Below, one piece after another: positions 1-5,195 of a stretch of 9,143 nt of DNA. Both the position numbers and the translations under genes were made by a program. Every line of letters begins with the position of its first letter. Position 1 is the stretch's first letter. Source of the stretch: JBFGFG01 sp041627475 (GTDB taxonomy: Bacteria; Actinomycetota; Nitriliruptoria; Nitriliruptorales; Nitriliruptoraceae); assembly GCA_041627475.1 (NCBI GenBank), contig JBFKQZ010000122.1, forward strand, positions 1-9,143, read 5' to 3'. The notes beneath the pieces were generated by a model. It was given only the letters and a program-made list of their open reading frames with translations, made no database searches and was not told the DNA's origin.

Positions 1-110
1 CCGCGCTCGATGACGAGCGGCTCCTCCTCCACCCACTGCTGCTGCTGGGTGAAGGGGTGCCAGAGGTAGCGGTGGTCGTCCGCCGCCAGTCGTCGTGTGC
101 GCTCGTCCAC
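1..110 (-). CDS. bioA: BioA-like class III aminotransferase, N-terminal fragment (cut by left edge)
   Basis: Only the first 36 residues are in the window. Reading leftwards from a GTG at 108-110, the peptide carries the segment YLWHPFTQ followed by QQQW and VIERG. In established BioA proteins (adenosylmethionine--8-amino-7-oxononanoate aminotransferase, a PLP enzyme of biotin synthesis) an xWHPFTQ/xWHPYTS motif sits at just this place, about 15-20 residues from the start. The GTG is preceded by GGAGG at 115-119 with a 4-nt spacer, which supports this start. The PLP lysine and the rest of the fold lie outside the window, so another class III omega-aminotransferase is possible. The gene is divergent from the MFS gene at 206, with a 95-bp shared upstream region. 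It is too short for the usual ORF cut-offs, but the motif makes it convincing. Confidence 0.75.
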   Translation of the reverse strand, partial: MDERTRRLAADDHRYLWHPFTQQQQWVEEEPLVIER

Positions 111-205
111 GGTGCCTCCGGGTCGGTGCAGCGAAGGTACGAAGGCGGTCACCGTCGAGGCACACCGGGCACTACCGTTCGCCGACCGACGACCGGACGA
201 CGACC
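111..205. promoter_or_regulatory. Divergent promoter region between the aminotransferase and MFS genes
   Basis: This 95-bp spacer must hold the promoters of both outward-facing genes. Rightward, TACCGT at 173-178 fits the actinobacterial -10 pattern TANNNT and would give a leader of about 20 nt before the GTG at 206. Leftward, TACCTT (complement of 134-139) is a candidate -10 with a short leader that includes the GGAGG site. No good -35 hexamer and no clear operator palindrome were seen. The -10 assignments are pattern matches only. Confidence 0.35.
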
Positions 206-1459
206 GTGCCTCCCGAGACCACCGACGAACGGCGCTCCCTGCGTGGACGCGCCCTGCTCGTGCTGGCCGGCATCGTGGTCGTCGCCGTCAACCTACGGGC
301 GACGATCACCGTCGTCGGACCGCTCGTGCCGACGATCCGGGCCGACCTCGGCGTCGACAACGTGGCGATGGGTGCGGTCGGCACCCTGCCCGTGCTCGCG
401 TTCGGCCTCGTCGCGCCGCTCGCGCCGGCGCTGGCGCGGCGCATCGGCATCGGCCCGTCCCTGGCCTGGTCGATGGCGCTGCTCGCGGTCGGCACGGGTC
501 TGCGCTCCCTCGGCGGCTACCCGCTGCTGCTGGCCGGCACCGTGGTCCTCGGTGTCGCCATCGGCATCGGCAACGTGCTCGTCCCCGCACTGATCAAGGG
601 GGCCTTCCCGCACCGGGTCGGCCAGCTCACGTCGTTGTACGGCGCGCTCATGGTGGTCGGGGCGACCGTGTCCGCCGCGGTCGCCGTCCCGGTCGCCGAG
701 GCCGGGGGGTGGCCGCTGGCGCTCGGGCTGTGGGCGGTGCCGGCAGCCGTGGGCGCGGTCGTCGTGCTCGCCTCGGTCCTCCTCGACGAGCGCGACACCA
801 CGGCCGAGGAGCGCGCCGCCCGACGCGCGGCGCGCCAGTCCGCCGGTGGGGTGCCCGCTCGTGTCCTGCACCGCTCACCGCTCGCCTGGCACATCACCGC
901 GTTCATGGGGCTGCAGTCGCTGCTGTTCTACGTCGCGCTCGCGTGGCTGCCGGACGTGCTCGTCGAGCGTGGGATGACCGACGCCCGCGCGGGCGTGATG
1001 GTGTCGGTGCTCAACGTGGGCGGCCTCGTCGGTGTGCTCGTCGCCCCTGCCGTCGCCGACCGCGTGCGCGACCAGCGCTGGTACGCCACGGGGTCCGGCG
1101 TGGCCGCGGTGGTCGGCGTGGCGCTCCTGCTGGTCCCGGGGACCGCCCTGGCCGCTGTGGCGTCGGCCCTGCTCGGCCTCGGCCTGGGCGCCACCGTCGG
1201 GCTCGCGTTCGCCTTCTTCTCGCTGCGGACGTCGACGGCCACCGAGGCCGCCGCCGTGTCGGGCATGGCCCAGACGTGGGGCTACCTCGTCAGCGCGCTC
1301 GGTCCGGTGGCCTGGGGCGCCCTGCGCGACGTCACGGCGTCGTGGACCGTGCCGCTCGTCGCGCTGCTCGTCGTCGCCGCTGCCACGGTCGTGGCGGGGT
1401 ACCTCGCCGGCCGCGACCGGCTGCTGGACCTCGCCGCCCTCGGCGCGCGGCAGGGCTGA
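206..1459 (+). CDS. MFS transporter, CynX/NimT family
   Basis: A 417-residue polytopic membrane protein with about 12 hydrophobic segments, close to the usual 390-420 residues of this family. Residues 29-40 (NLRATITVVGPL), then IRADLG and LPVLAFGLVAPLAPALARRIG, closely match the first helix and loop of CynX/NimT-type major facilitator proteins (cyanate / 2-nitroimidazole transporter group). A charged, Arg/Ala-rich cytosolic loop near residues 195-215 separates the two six-helix halves. The substrate cannot be read from sequence: this family is annotated broadly and its members export or import small organic compounds. I chose the GTG at 206 because the first helix starts about 15 residues later and the upstream in-frame stretch (from the ATG at 95) has no membrane character and overlaps the divergent gene. 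The Shine-Dalgarno is weak (GGACGA at 194-199). The family call is solid; the start is moderately sure. Confidence 0.85.
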   Translation: MPPETTDERRSLRGRALLVLAGIVVVAVNLRATITVVGPLVPTIRADLGVDNVAMGAVGTLPVLAFGLVAPLAPALARRIGIGPSLAWSMALLAVGTGLRSLGGYPLLLAGTVVLGVAIGIGNVLVPALIKGAFPHRVGQLTSLYGALMVVGATVSAAVAVPVAEAGGWPLALGLWAVPAAVGAVVVLASVLLDERDTTAEERAARRAARQSAGGVPARVLHRSPLAWHITAFMGLQSLLFYVALAWLPDVLVERGMTDARAGVMVSVLNVGGLVGVLVAPAVADRVRDQRWYATGSGVAAVVGVALLLVPGTALAAVASALLGLGLGATVGLAFAFFSLRTSTATEAAAVSGMAQTWGYLVSALGPVAWGALRDVTASWTVPLVALLVVAAATVVAGYLAGRDRLLDLAALGARQG

Positions 1460-1489
1460 GACCGGACCCACCCGCTCCCCGCGTGGCTC

Positions 1490-1534
1490 CGAACACCGAA
1501 TGGATTGCAATTCGAACAATACGGGGAGACCACG
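1490..1534 (+). promoter_or_regulatory. AT-rich upstream region of the DUF6069-like gene, with short repeats and RBS
   Basis: This is one of the most AT-rich spots in the window. It holds the perfect palindrome ATTGCAAT (1504-1511), the palindrome TTCGAA (1511-1516), a 5-bp inverted repeat CGAAT/ATTCG (1497-1501 and 1510-1514) and a direct repeat CGAACA at 1490-1495 and 1513-1518, 23 bp apart. A GGGGAG ribosome-binding site at 1523-1528 lies 6 nt before the ATG at 1535 and fixes that start. The AT content suggests promoter melting or a regulator site. No clean -35/-10 pair was identified. Confidence 0.4.
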
Positions 1535-1990
1535 ATGAGCACGCAGACACCCGCACTCGACACCGAACGGCACGAGTACCCCGCCGAGGCCACGAACCCG
1601 CCGCCCTCGCTGGCCGAGACGTCGATCGCCTGGGTGCAGCTGGCCGGCGTGACGGCCGTGGTCAACCTCCTCGTCTACGGCGCGGCCATCGCCCTCGGTG
1701 CCGAGATGACCGCCGACCTGGGTGTGTTCGAGCAGACGATCGGACCGGGCGCCATCGTGGCTGCGTCGGTGGGCACGCTGTTCATCTCGACCTTCTTCTG
1801 GTCGATCGTCGCGCACCGCGTGCCCGCGTTCGCCCACCTGTGGGTCCCCATCGGCTGGGGTGTGGGCCTGGTCTCGCTCGGCGGGATCCTCGGCGCCGCA
1901 GGCATCACGACCGGTGTGGCCCTTGCCGTGATGCACCTGCTGACCACGGCCGTCGCGTCGCACCTGATCCCGCGCCGCCTGCCCCGCTGA
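1535..1990 (+). CDS. Small four-helix membrane protein, DUF6069-like
   Basis: A 151-residue protein with a hydrophilic N-terminal tail of about 30 residues (Pro- and Glu-rich), then four predicted transmembrane helices at roughly residues 33-55, 71-93, 104-122 and 124-142, and a short basic tail ending IPRRLPR. This layout, with a polar stretch between helices 1 and 2 and a short H-R-V-P loop after helix 2, matches the actinobacterial DUF6069 family, whose function is unknown. The start at 1535 is supported by GGGGAG 6 nt upstream; an in-frame ATG at 1505 lies ahead of that site and is rejected. The gene follows the MFS gene in the same direction after 75 bp, with its own AT-rich upstream region, so it is probably transcribed separately. 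Its TGA abuts the stop of the convergent gene with no intervening base. Confidence 0.75.
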   Translation: MSTQTPALDTERHEYPAEATNPPPSLAETSIAWVQLAGVTAVVNLLVYGAAIALGAEMTADLGVFEQTIGPGAIVAASVGTLFISTFFWSIVAHRVPAFAHLWVPIGWGVGLVSLGGILGAAGITTGVALAVMHLLTTAVASHLIPRRLPR

Positions 1991-2404
1991 CTACAGCTGG
2001 CCGTACACCCGTCGCGGCGTGAGCGTGCACACGAGCCGGTGCTGCGCGACCATGTCGCGGCGGAACTCGTCGGGGTCGTCGTGCGGCCCGGCGATGGCCT
2101 CGTAGACCTCCAGCAGCTCGGCCGCCACGTCCCCGTCCGGATCGGTGGCGACCGAGCTCAGCTCGACGTCGGCGACGACCGAGACCCAGTGCCAGTCGTC
2201 GTCCCCGCGCACGTGGAGCGTCGCCCGCGGTCGCTCCCGGAGGTGGCCCGTCTTGACCCGGTCGCCGGTCAGTGACACCCGGCACGTCGCGCCGTCGAAG
2301 TGCTGGACCACACGCGTCACGTGGGGGTAGCCGTCATCGTCCACGACTGCCAGTGCCGCCTGGACGTGCGCCGTGAGATGGTCGGTGGCGTCCTCGAGTC
2401 GCAT
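1991..2404 (-). CDS. Split-barrel flavin/F420-binding family protein (PPOX class)
   Basis: A 137-residue protein matching the pyridoxamine-5'-phosphate-oxidase-like split barrel in length and pattern. An N-terminal helix leads into the first strands (AALAVVDDDGYPHVTRVV), followed by the cofactor-contacting segment with DRVKTGHLRERPRATLHV, a WVSVVADVEL strand, an acidic helical stretch, and a C-terminal RLVCTLTPRRVYGQL. The K-x-x-x-L-x-x-x-PRA segment and the terminal R-x-V-YGQ are typical of PPOX-class F420-dependent oxidoreductases in actinobacteria. F420 is more likely than FMN, but the cofactor is inferred. Substrates of such stand-alone proteins are mostly unknown. The start is the ATG at 2402-2404, with GGGAA 5 nt upstream; a longer in-frame reading (from 2584) overlaps the divergent channel gene and is rejected. 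Confidence 0.8.
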   Translation of the reverse strand: MRLEDATDHLTAHVQAALAVVDDDGYPHVTRVVQHFDGATCRVSLTGDRVKTGHLRERPRATLHVRGDDDWHWVSVVADVELSSVATDPDGDVAAELLEVYEAIAGPHDDPDEFRRDMVAQHRLVCTLTPRRVYGQL

Positions 2405-2425
2405 GTGCGTTCCCGTCGTCGACCA

Positions 2426-2453
2426 CGGCAGCCAACCACACGGTTGACTGCCG
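2426..2453. promoter_or_regulatory. 28-bp interrupted inverted repeat in a divergent intergenic region
   Basis: Left arm CGGCAG (2426-2431), unpaired C, CAACC (2433-2437), loop ACAC (2438-2441), then GGTTG (2442-2446), unpaired A, CTGCCG (2448-2453). This gives 11 paired positions with one symmetric mismatch. It sits in the middle of the 64-bp gap between the split-barrel gene (start 2404) and the channel gene (start 2469), 5 nt upstream of the channel's AGGAGG site (2459-2464). It could be an operator acting on both genes or a hairpin in a transcript leader. The sequence is direct observation; the role is inference. Confidence 0.55.
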
Positions 2454-2468
2454 GCGGCAGGAGGCGAC

Positions 2469-3608
2469 ATGGCGGTCGTGGTCGGGACGGTCGGGGTGCT
2501 CCTCGTCGTGCTCGCGTTCGCGGACCTCGTGAACACCCTGGTGACGACCTCGACCTCGGGTGCGCGCGGCTGGCCGAGCCGCATCGTGACGAAGGCGACC
2601 TACGCCGCGGTCCGGGCCGTCGCGCGGCGGCTGCGGGACGGGTCGACCGCCCGCGAACGGCTGCTCGCCACGTTCGCCCCGCTGCTCCTGCTCGAGCTGC
2701 TCGTGATGTGGTCCGCCCTGCAGCTGGTCGGGTTCGGCCTGCTGTGGTGGTCCGTGGACGGTCTGCCCGCCCTCGACGGGATCCAGGACGCCCTCTACTA
2801 CTCGGGCGTCGTCTTCTTCACGGTCGGGTTCGGCGAGATCGTCCCCGAGGCGGCCGTGCCCCGGATCGGCGCGCTGGCCGAGGCGTTCGTCGGCGTCGTG
2901 ACCACCGCGCTCGTGATCGGCTACCTCCCGTCGCTGTACGCCGCGTACTCCGAGCGCGAGCGCGCGCTGATGACGCTCGACGACGGCTCGGGCGACCGCA
3001 TCACCCCGACCAGCCTCGTCATGGCGTGGTCACCGGACGCCGACCCGAAGAAGCTGGAGCAGCGCTTCGTCGAGTGGGAGGCCTGGGCGGCGTCGATCCT
3101 CGAGACCCACACCACGCTGCCGCTGCTGCGCTTCTTCCGCAGCCACGACCCGCGCCAGCACTGGGTCACTGCGCTCGGCCTGCTCGCCGACGCCGGCCTG
3201 CACGCCCAGATGATCCTCGGCGCGTACGACGGCCGCGCCTACTGGTTCCTGCGGCGCGTGGCCGCGGTGTTCGACGCCCTCACCCAGGACGTCCCCGAGA
3301 AGCGGCTCGCCCCGTACCGGGACAGGTTCGGCGCCCCGGACCGAGCGGGCCCCGCCGAGAACGCCGACCTCTTCCGTGACCTCTACGACCAGCTCACGGC
3401 CCACGGGTTCGACCTGGTCCCCTACGACGTCGCCCGCGAGCACGCCATCGCCGTCCGCGCCAACTACGCGCCCCAGATGGAGTTCCTCATCGACCAGCTC
3501 CTCACCCCGCGCGGCTTCTGGTGCCCCGAGCGCGTCACCGTCCCGCTGGTCAGCACCACCCACCCCGAGATGCTGCACTACGTCCCACCGGGCCACGACG
3601 GCGACTGA
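2469..3608 (+). CDS. Potassium-channel-like membrane protein with large cytosolic C-terminal domain
   Basis: A 379-residue protein. It starts with a hydrophobic segment (residues 1-25), then a basic linker, a second helix (about 68-95), a pore helix and the selectivity-filter motif TVGFGE (T118-V-G-F-G122), and a third helix (about 132-157). This is the two-helix-plus-pore-loop plan of the Ion_trans_2 (PF07885) channels, with one extra N-terminal helix. TVGFG is a recognised K+ filter variant of TVGYG. The remaining 220 or so residues are soluble, rich in Trp, Arg and Glu, mostly helical, with no Rossmann glycine motif, so this is not a typical RCK/TrkA-N gating domain. The domain is unfamiliar to me beyond its presence in actinobacterial 'ion channel' proteins. 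The start at 2469 has AGGAGG 4 nt upstream. Conduction of K+ is inferred from the filter. Confidence 0.8.
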   Translation: MAVVVGTVGVLLVVLAFADLVNTLVTTSTSGARGWPSRIVTKATYAAVRAVARRLRDGSTARERLLATFAPLLLLELLVMWSALQLVGFGLLWWSVDGLPALDGIQDALYYSGVVFFTVGFGEIVPEAAVPRIGALAEAFVGVVTTALVIGYLPSLYAAYSERERALMTLDDGSGDRITPTSLVMAWSPDADPKKLEQRFVEWEAWAASILETHTTLPLLRFFRSHDPRQHWVTALGLLADAGLHAQMILGAYDGRAYWFLRRVAAVFDALTQDVPEKRLAPYRDRFGAPDRAGPAENADLFRDLYDQLTAHGFDLVPYDVAREHAIAVRANYAPQMEFLIDQLLTPRGFWCPERVTVPLVSTTHPEMLHYVPPGHDGD

Positions 3609-3690
3609 CCGACCGGCCGCGACGTCGCCCGGCGCGCACCGTCCGCGTCGCCGACCGCACGCCCACGGCCGGCGGCCACACGGGTCTGCC

Positions 3691-3702
3691 TAGCGTCGGA
3701 CG
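3691..3702 (+). promoter_or_regulatory. Predicted -10 box of a leaderless promoter
   Basis: TAGCGT at 3691-3696 fits the actinobacterial TANNNT -10 pattern and ends 6 nt before the ATG at 3703. Transcription would therefore begin at or next to the A of the start codon. No Shine-Dalgarno sequence lies in the available space, which fits leaderless translation, common in actinobacteria. The preceding 80 bp (3609-3690) has no gene; I see only a 7-bp inverted repeat, CCGGCCG at 3613-3619 and CGGCCGG at 3666-3672. Confidence 0.55.
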
Positions 3703-4551
3703 ATGCGCTTCCTGTGCTCGCCGCCGACCCACCTCGACCTGTCGCACCTGCTCAACGAGTGGATGGACTGGGACGAGGAGGTCGACCGCAGCCGCGCCGT
3801 GCGCCAGTGGGGCCGTCTGGTGGCCACCCTCGAGGACGCCGGCGCGACTGTGGACGTCCTGGACCCGCACCCGGCCGTCCCGGCCATGACCTTCACCCGC
3901 GACCTCGGGGTGCCGGTCGACGGCCGGATCATCACGCTCGCCAACCTCGGTCCCCGTGGGAGGCGGGAGCCACGACGCGCCCGTCGTTGGCTCAGGGAGG
4001 CGGACGTGCCACACGACCCGTGGCCGCGCAGGGACCGGCTCGAGGGCGGCAACGTGCTCCGCACCGCGTGGGGCTGGCTGGTCGGCGTCCGCGCCGGCGT
4101 CGACGCCAACCCCTCACGTCGTCTCGCGGCCGAACTGCGCGCCCGCACCGGCGATCGCAGCGCGGTGGTGCCACTCGGGGAGCAGGCCTTCGGCCACCTC
4201 GACATGGCGCTCGCCGACCTCGGCCCGGTCTGGCTGGCGCATCCCCCCGCCCTCGCGCTGGCGAGGTTCGGCAGCGGCGTCTGGGAGGAGATCCTCGGGG
4301 ACCGACCGGTGCTCCCGGTCGAGCCGCACGAGGCGCGACGCCTCGCGGTCAACGTCGTGCGGGTCGGTGGCGTGGTCGTCGGCGACCTGAGCCCGCGGCT
4401 CGCCCGTGCAATCGCCGCCGTCGGCCTGGAGCCGGCGCCGGTCGTCCTGGACGAGCTGCGCAAGGCCGGCGGCGGCGCCCACTGCTGCACGCTCGAGCTG
4501 CCCGACCAGCCCACGACCGCCGCGGCGATGCACGCGGAAGCCAGCGCCTGA
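3703..4551 (+). CDS. Amidinotransferase / dimethylarginine dimethylaminohydrolase superfamily enzyme
   Basis: A 282-residue protein of the guanidino-group-modifying superfamily (five-bladed propeller: arginine deiminase, DDAH, glycine amidinotransferase). Its landmarks occur in the expected order: an N-terminal LCSPPTHLDLSHLLNEWMDW segment, an FTRD box (F64-D67), EGGN (E114-N117), the catalytic-histidine motif HLD (H165, D167), and a GGGAHCCTLEL terminus where C261 aligns with the nucleophilic Cys of the C-x-T/S motif. The length suits DDAH-like members. Likely chemistry is attack on a guanidinium carbon, giving citrulline (hydrolysis) or a transferred amidino group; substrate and outcome cannot be told from sequence. 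Close bacterial relatives often have FTAN where this one has FTRD. The start is set by the leaderless promoter and the conserved N-terminus. The next gene follows after 29 bp, probably on the same transcript. Confidence 0.85.
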   Translation: MRFLCSPPTHLDLSHLLNEWMDWDEEVDRSRAVRQWGRLVATLEDAGATVDVLDPHPAVPAMTFTRDLGVPVDGRIITLANLGPRGRREPRRARRWLREADVPHDPWPRRDRLEGGNVLRTAWGWLVGVRAGVDANPSRRLAAELRARTGDRSAVVPLGEQAFGHLDMALADLGPVWLAHPPALALARFGSGVWEEILGDRPVLPVEPHEARRLAVNVVRVGGVVVGDLSPRLARAIAAVGLEPAPVVLDELRKAGGGAHCCTLELPDQPTTAAAMHAEASA

Positions 4552-4580
4552 CCTCCATCGACGAACAGAGAGGAACCACC

Positions 4581-5060
4581 ATGCCCGTGACCATCGACCG
4601 CCGGGCGACCCGTGTCGTCCGGCGCCTCCACCACGACCGCGAGTTCATGCGGCGCTTCCGCACAGCTCCCCACGAGGTCCTCGACGCCGCGGGACTCACC
4701 CCGAGCCAGGCAGGGGCCATCCTCTCCGGCCGCGCCACCGACCTCGCCGCCGCGGGCATCGACCCGCGCCGCGTCGGCCGGATGCCCCTCGGCATGCGCC
4801 TCCGCGCCCGCACCCTCTTCGTTCTCGCCGCCACGACGTCCCTGCTGGCCGGTCCGCTCCTGTCCAGCCCGGCCCACGGCCTCCGCGAGACGGCCTTCGG
4901 CATCCGCTACATCCGCGCCGACGCACGGCGGCTCCGCGCGTCGAGTCCGCGCCAGATCGCCGGCCGCCGCTTCGCACGGTCCACGATCCGCGACGTGCGC
5001 TTCGTCCTCCTCCCCGGCGGCTGCGAGAAGGGCTGCATCGAGGTCGAACTCATCCCCTGA
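4581..5060 (+). CDS. Small protein: LigA-like helical domain, one transmembrane segment, C-terminal CxxxC tail
   Basis: A 159-residue protein; I do not recognise the whole as a named family. Residues 15-66 (DREFMRRFRTAP, then VLDAAGLTPSQAGAIL, then LAAAGIDPRRV) resemble the LigA fold (PF07746 pattern: Arg/Phe-rich helix, DP-x-x-x-L, glycine, L-T/S, a second helix, then L-x-x-x-G-[IV]-[ND]-P). Residues 77-95 form a hydrophobic helix after three arginines (R73, R75, R77), ending near SSPAHG, so a signal anchor or late signal peptide is plausible. The tail is strongly basic and ends in a strand-like DVRFVLLPGG with C148 and C152, then IEVELIP. The start ATG is preceded by AGAGAGGAA (4566-4574). 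The gene follows the amidinotransferase-like gene by 29 bp and a strong hairpin follows it. Stand-alone LigA-like domains without the dioxygenase partner also occur near peptide natural-product genes, but no such role is shown here. Confidence 0.65.
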   Translation: MPVTIDRRATRVVRRLHHDREFMRRFRTAPHEVLDAAGLTPSQAGAILSGRATDLAAAGIDPRRVGRMPLGMRLRARTLFVLAATTSLLAGPLLSSPAHGLRETAFGIRYIRADARRLRASSPRQIAGRRFARSTIRDVRFVLLPGGCEKGCIEVELIP

Positions 5061-5079
5061 CAGCTCCAACGAGCCGTCG

Positions 5080-5110
5080 GACCCCACCCCGCCAGTGACG
5101 GTGTGGGGTC
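5080..5110 (+). terminator. Strong hairpin terminator after the two-gene unit
   Basis: GACCCCAC (5080-5087) pairs with GTGGGGTC (5103-5110), then one mismatch, then CCG/CGG (5089-5091 with 5099-5101), leaving the loop CCAGTGA. The stem begins 20 nt after the TGA at 5058-5060. No T-tract follows, as is usual for actinobacterial hairpin terminators. The stem is nearly symmetric, so it may also stop leftward transcription from the isocitrate dehydrogenase gene. Confidence 0.7.
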
Positions 5111-5136
5111 GGCGACGAGCCCGACTTTGCAGCGCA

Positions 5137-5187
5137 GGTCCCCAGAGGGACCGAGCAGGAACCGGAGGGCGAGTGCCGGCCCCACTC
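5137..5187 (-). terminator. Tandem hairpins after the isocitrate dehydrogenase gene
   Basis: Read on the minus strand, two hairpins follow the TGA at 5196-5198. The first is GAGTG/CACTC (5171-5175 with 5183-5187, 7-nt loop). The second is a perfect 6-bp stem GGTCCC/GGGACC (5137-5142 with 5147-5152, 4-nt loop). There is no T-tract. Together with the stem at 5080-5110 they fill most of the 135-bp convergent gap, which holds no gene. Confidence 0.55.
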
Positions 5188-5195
5188 CGTCACGG

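Noticed and set aside
875..1963. 362-codon open frame on the minus strand
   Set aside because: It is rich in H, R, G and E without structure and lies antisense to two convincing membrane-protein genes.
97..2022. 641-codon open frame on the plus strand spanning the MFS and DUF6069-like genes
   Set aside because: The product is an Arg/Ala/Pro-rich low-complexity string crossing two real genes in another frame and has no domain; it is a GC shadow.
2444..2449. TTGACT as a -35 box for the channel gene
   Set aside because: A normally spaced -10 would fall on the start codon, and no TANNNT is present there. The hexamer is better explained as part of the inverted repeat.
2300..3379. Long Arg-rich plus-strand frame overlapping the channel gene
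   Set aside because: It begins inside the split-barrel gene and runs out of frame through the channel's pore region; its composition is typical of a shifted GC-rich frame.
3613..3672. CCGGCCG/CGGCCGG inverted repeat in the 3609-3702 gap as a terminator
   Set aside because: The arms are 46 nt apart and each is itself largely self-complementary GC sequence, so a specific stem is not convincing.
3714..4580. Upstream in-frame extension of the LigA-like protein through the amidinotransferase gene
   Set aside because: The extension is a low-complexity R/P/G string that overlaps a real gene in another frame. The ATG at 4581 has a good ribosome site and is where the recognisable protein begins.
3690..5087. 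465-codon open frame on the minus strand opposite the two-gene unit
   Set aside because: The plus-strand genes have family motifs, a promoter box, a ribosome site and a terminator; this frame has none of these.
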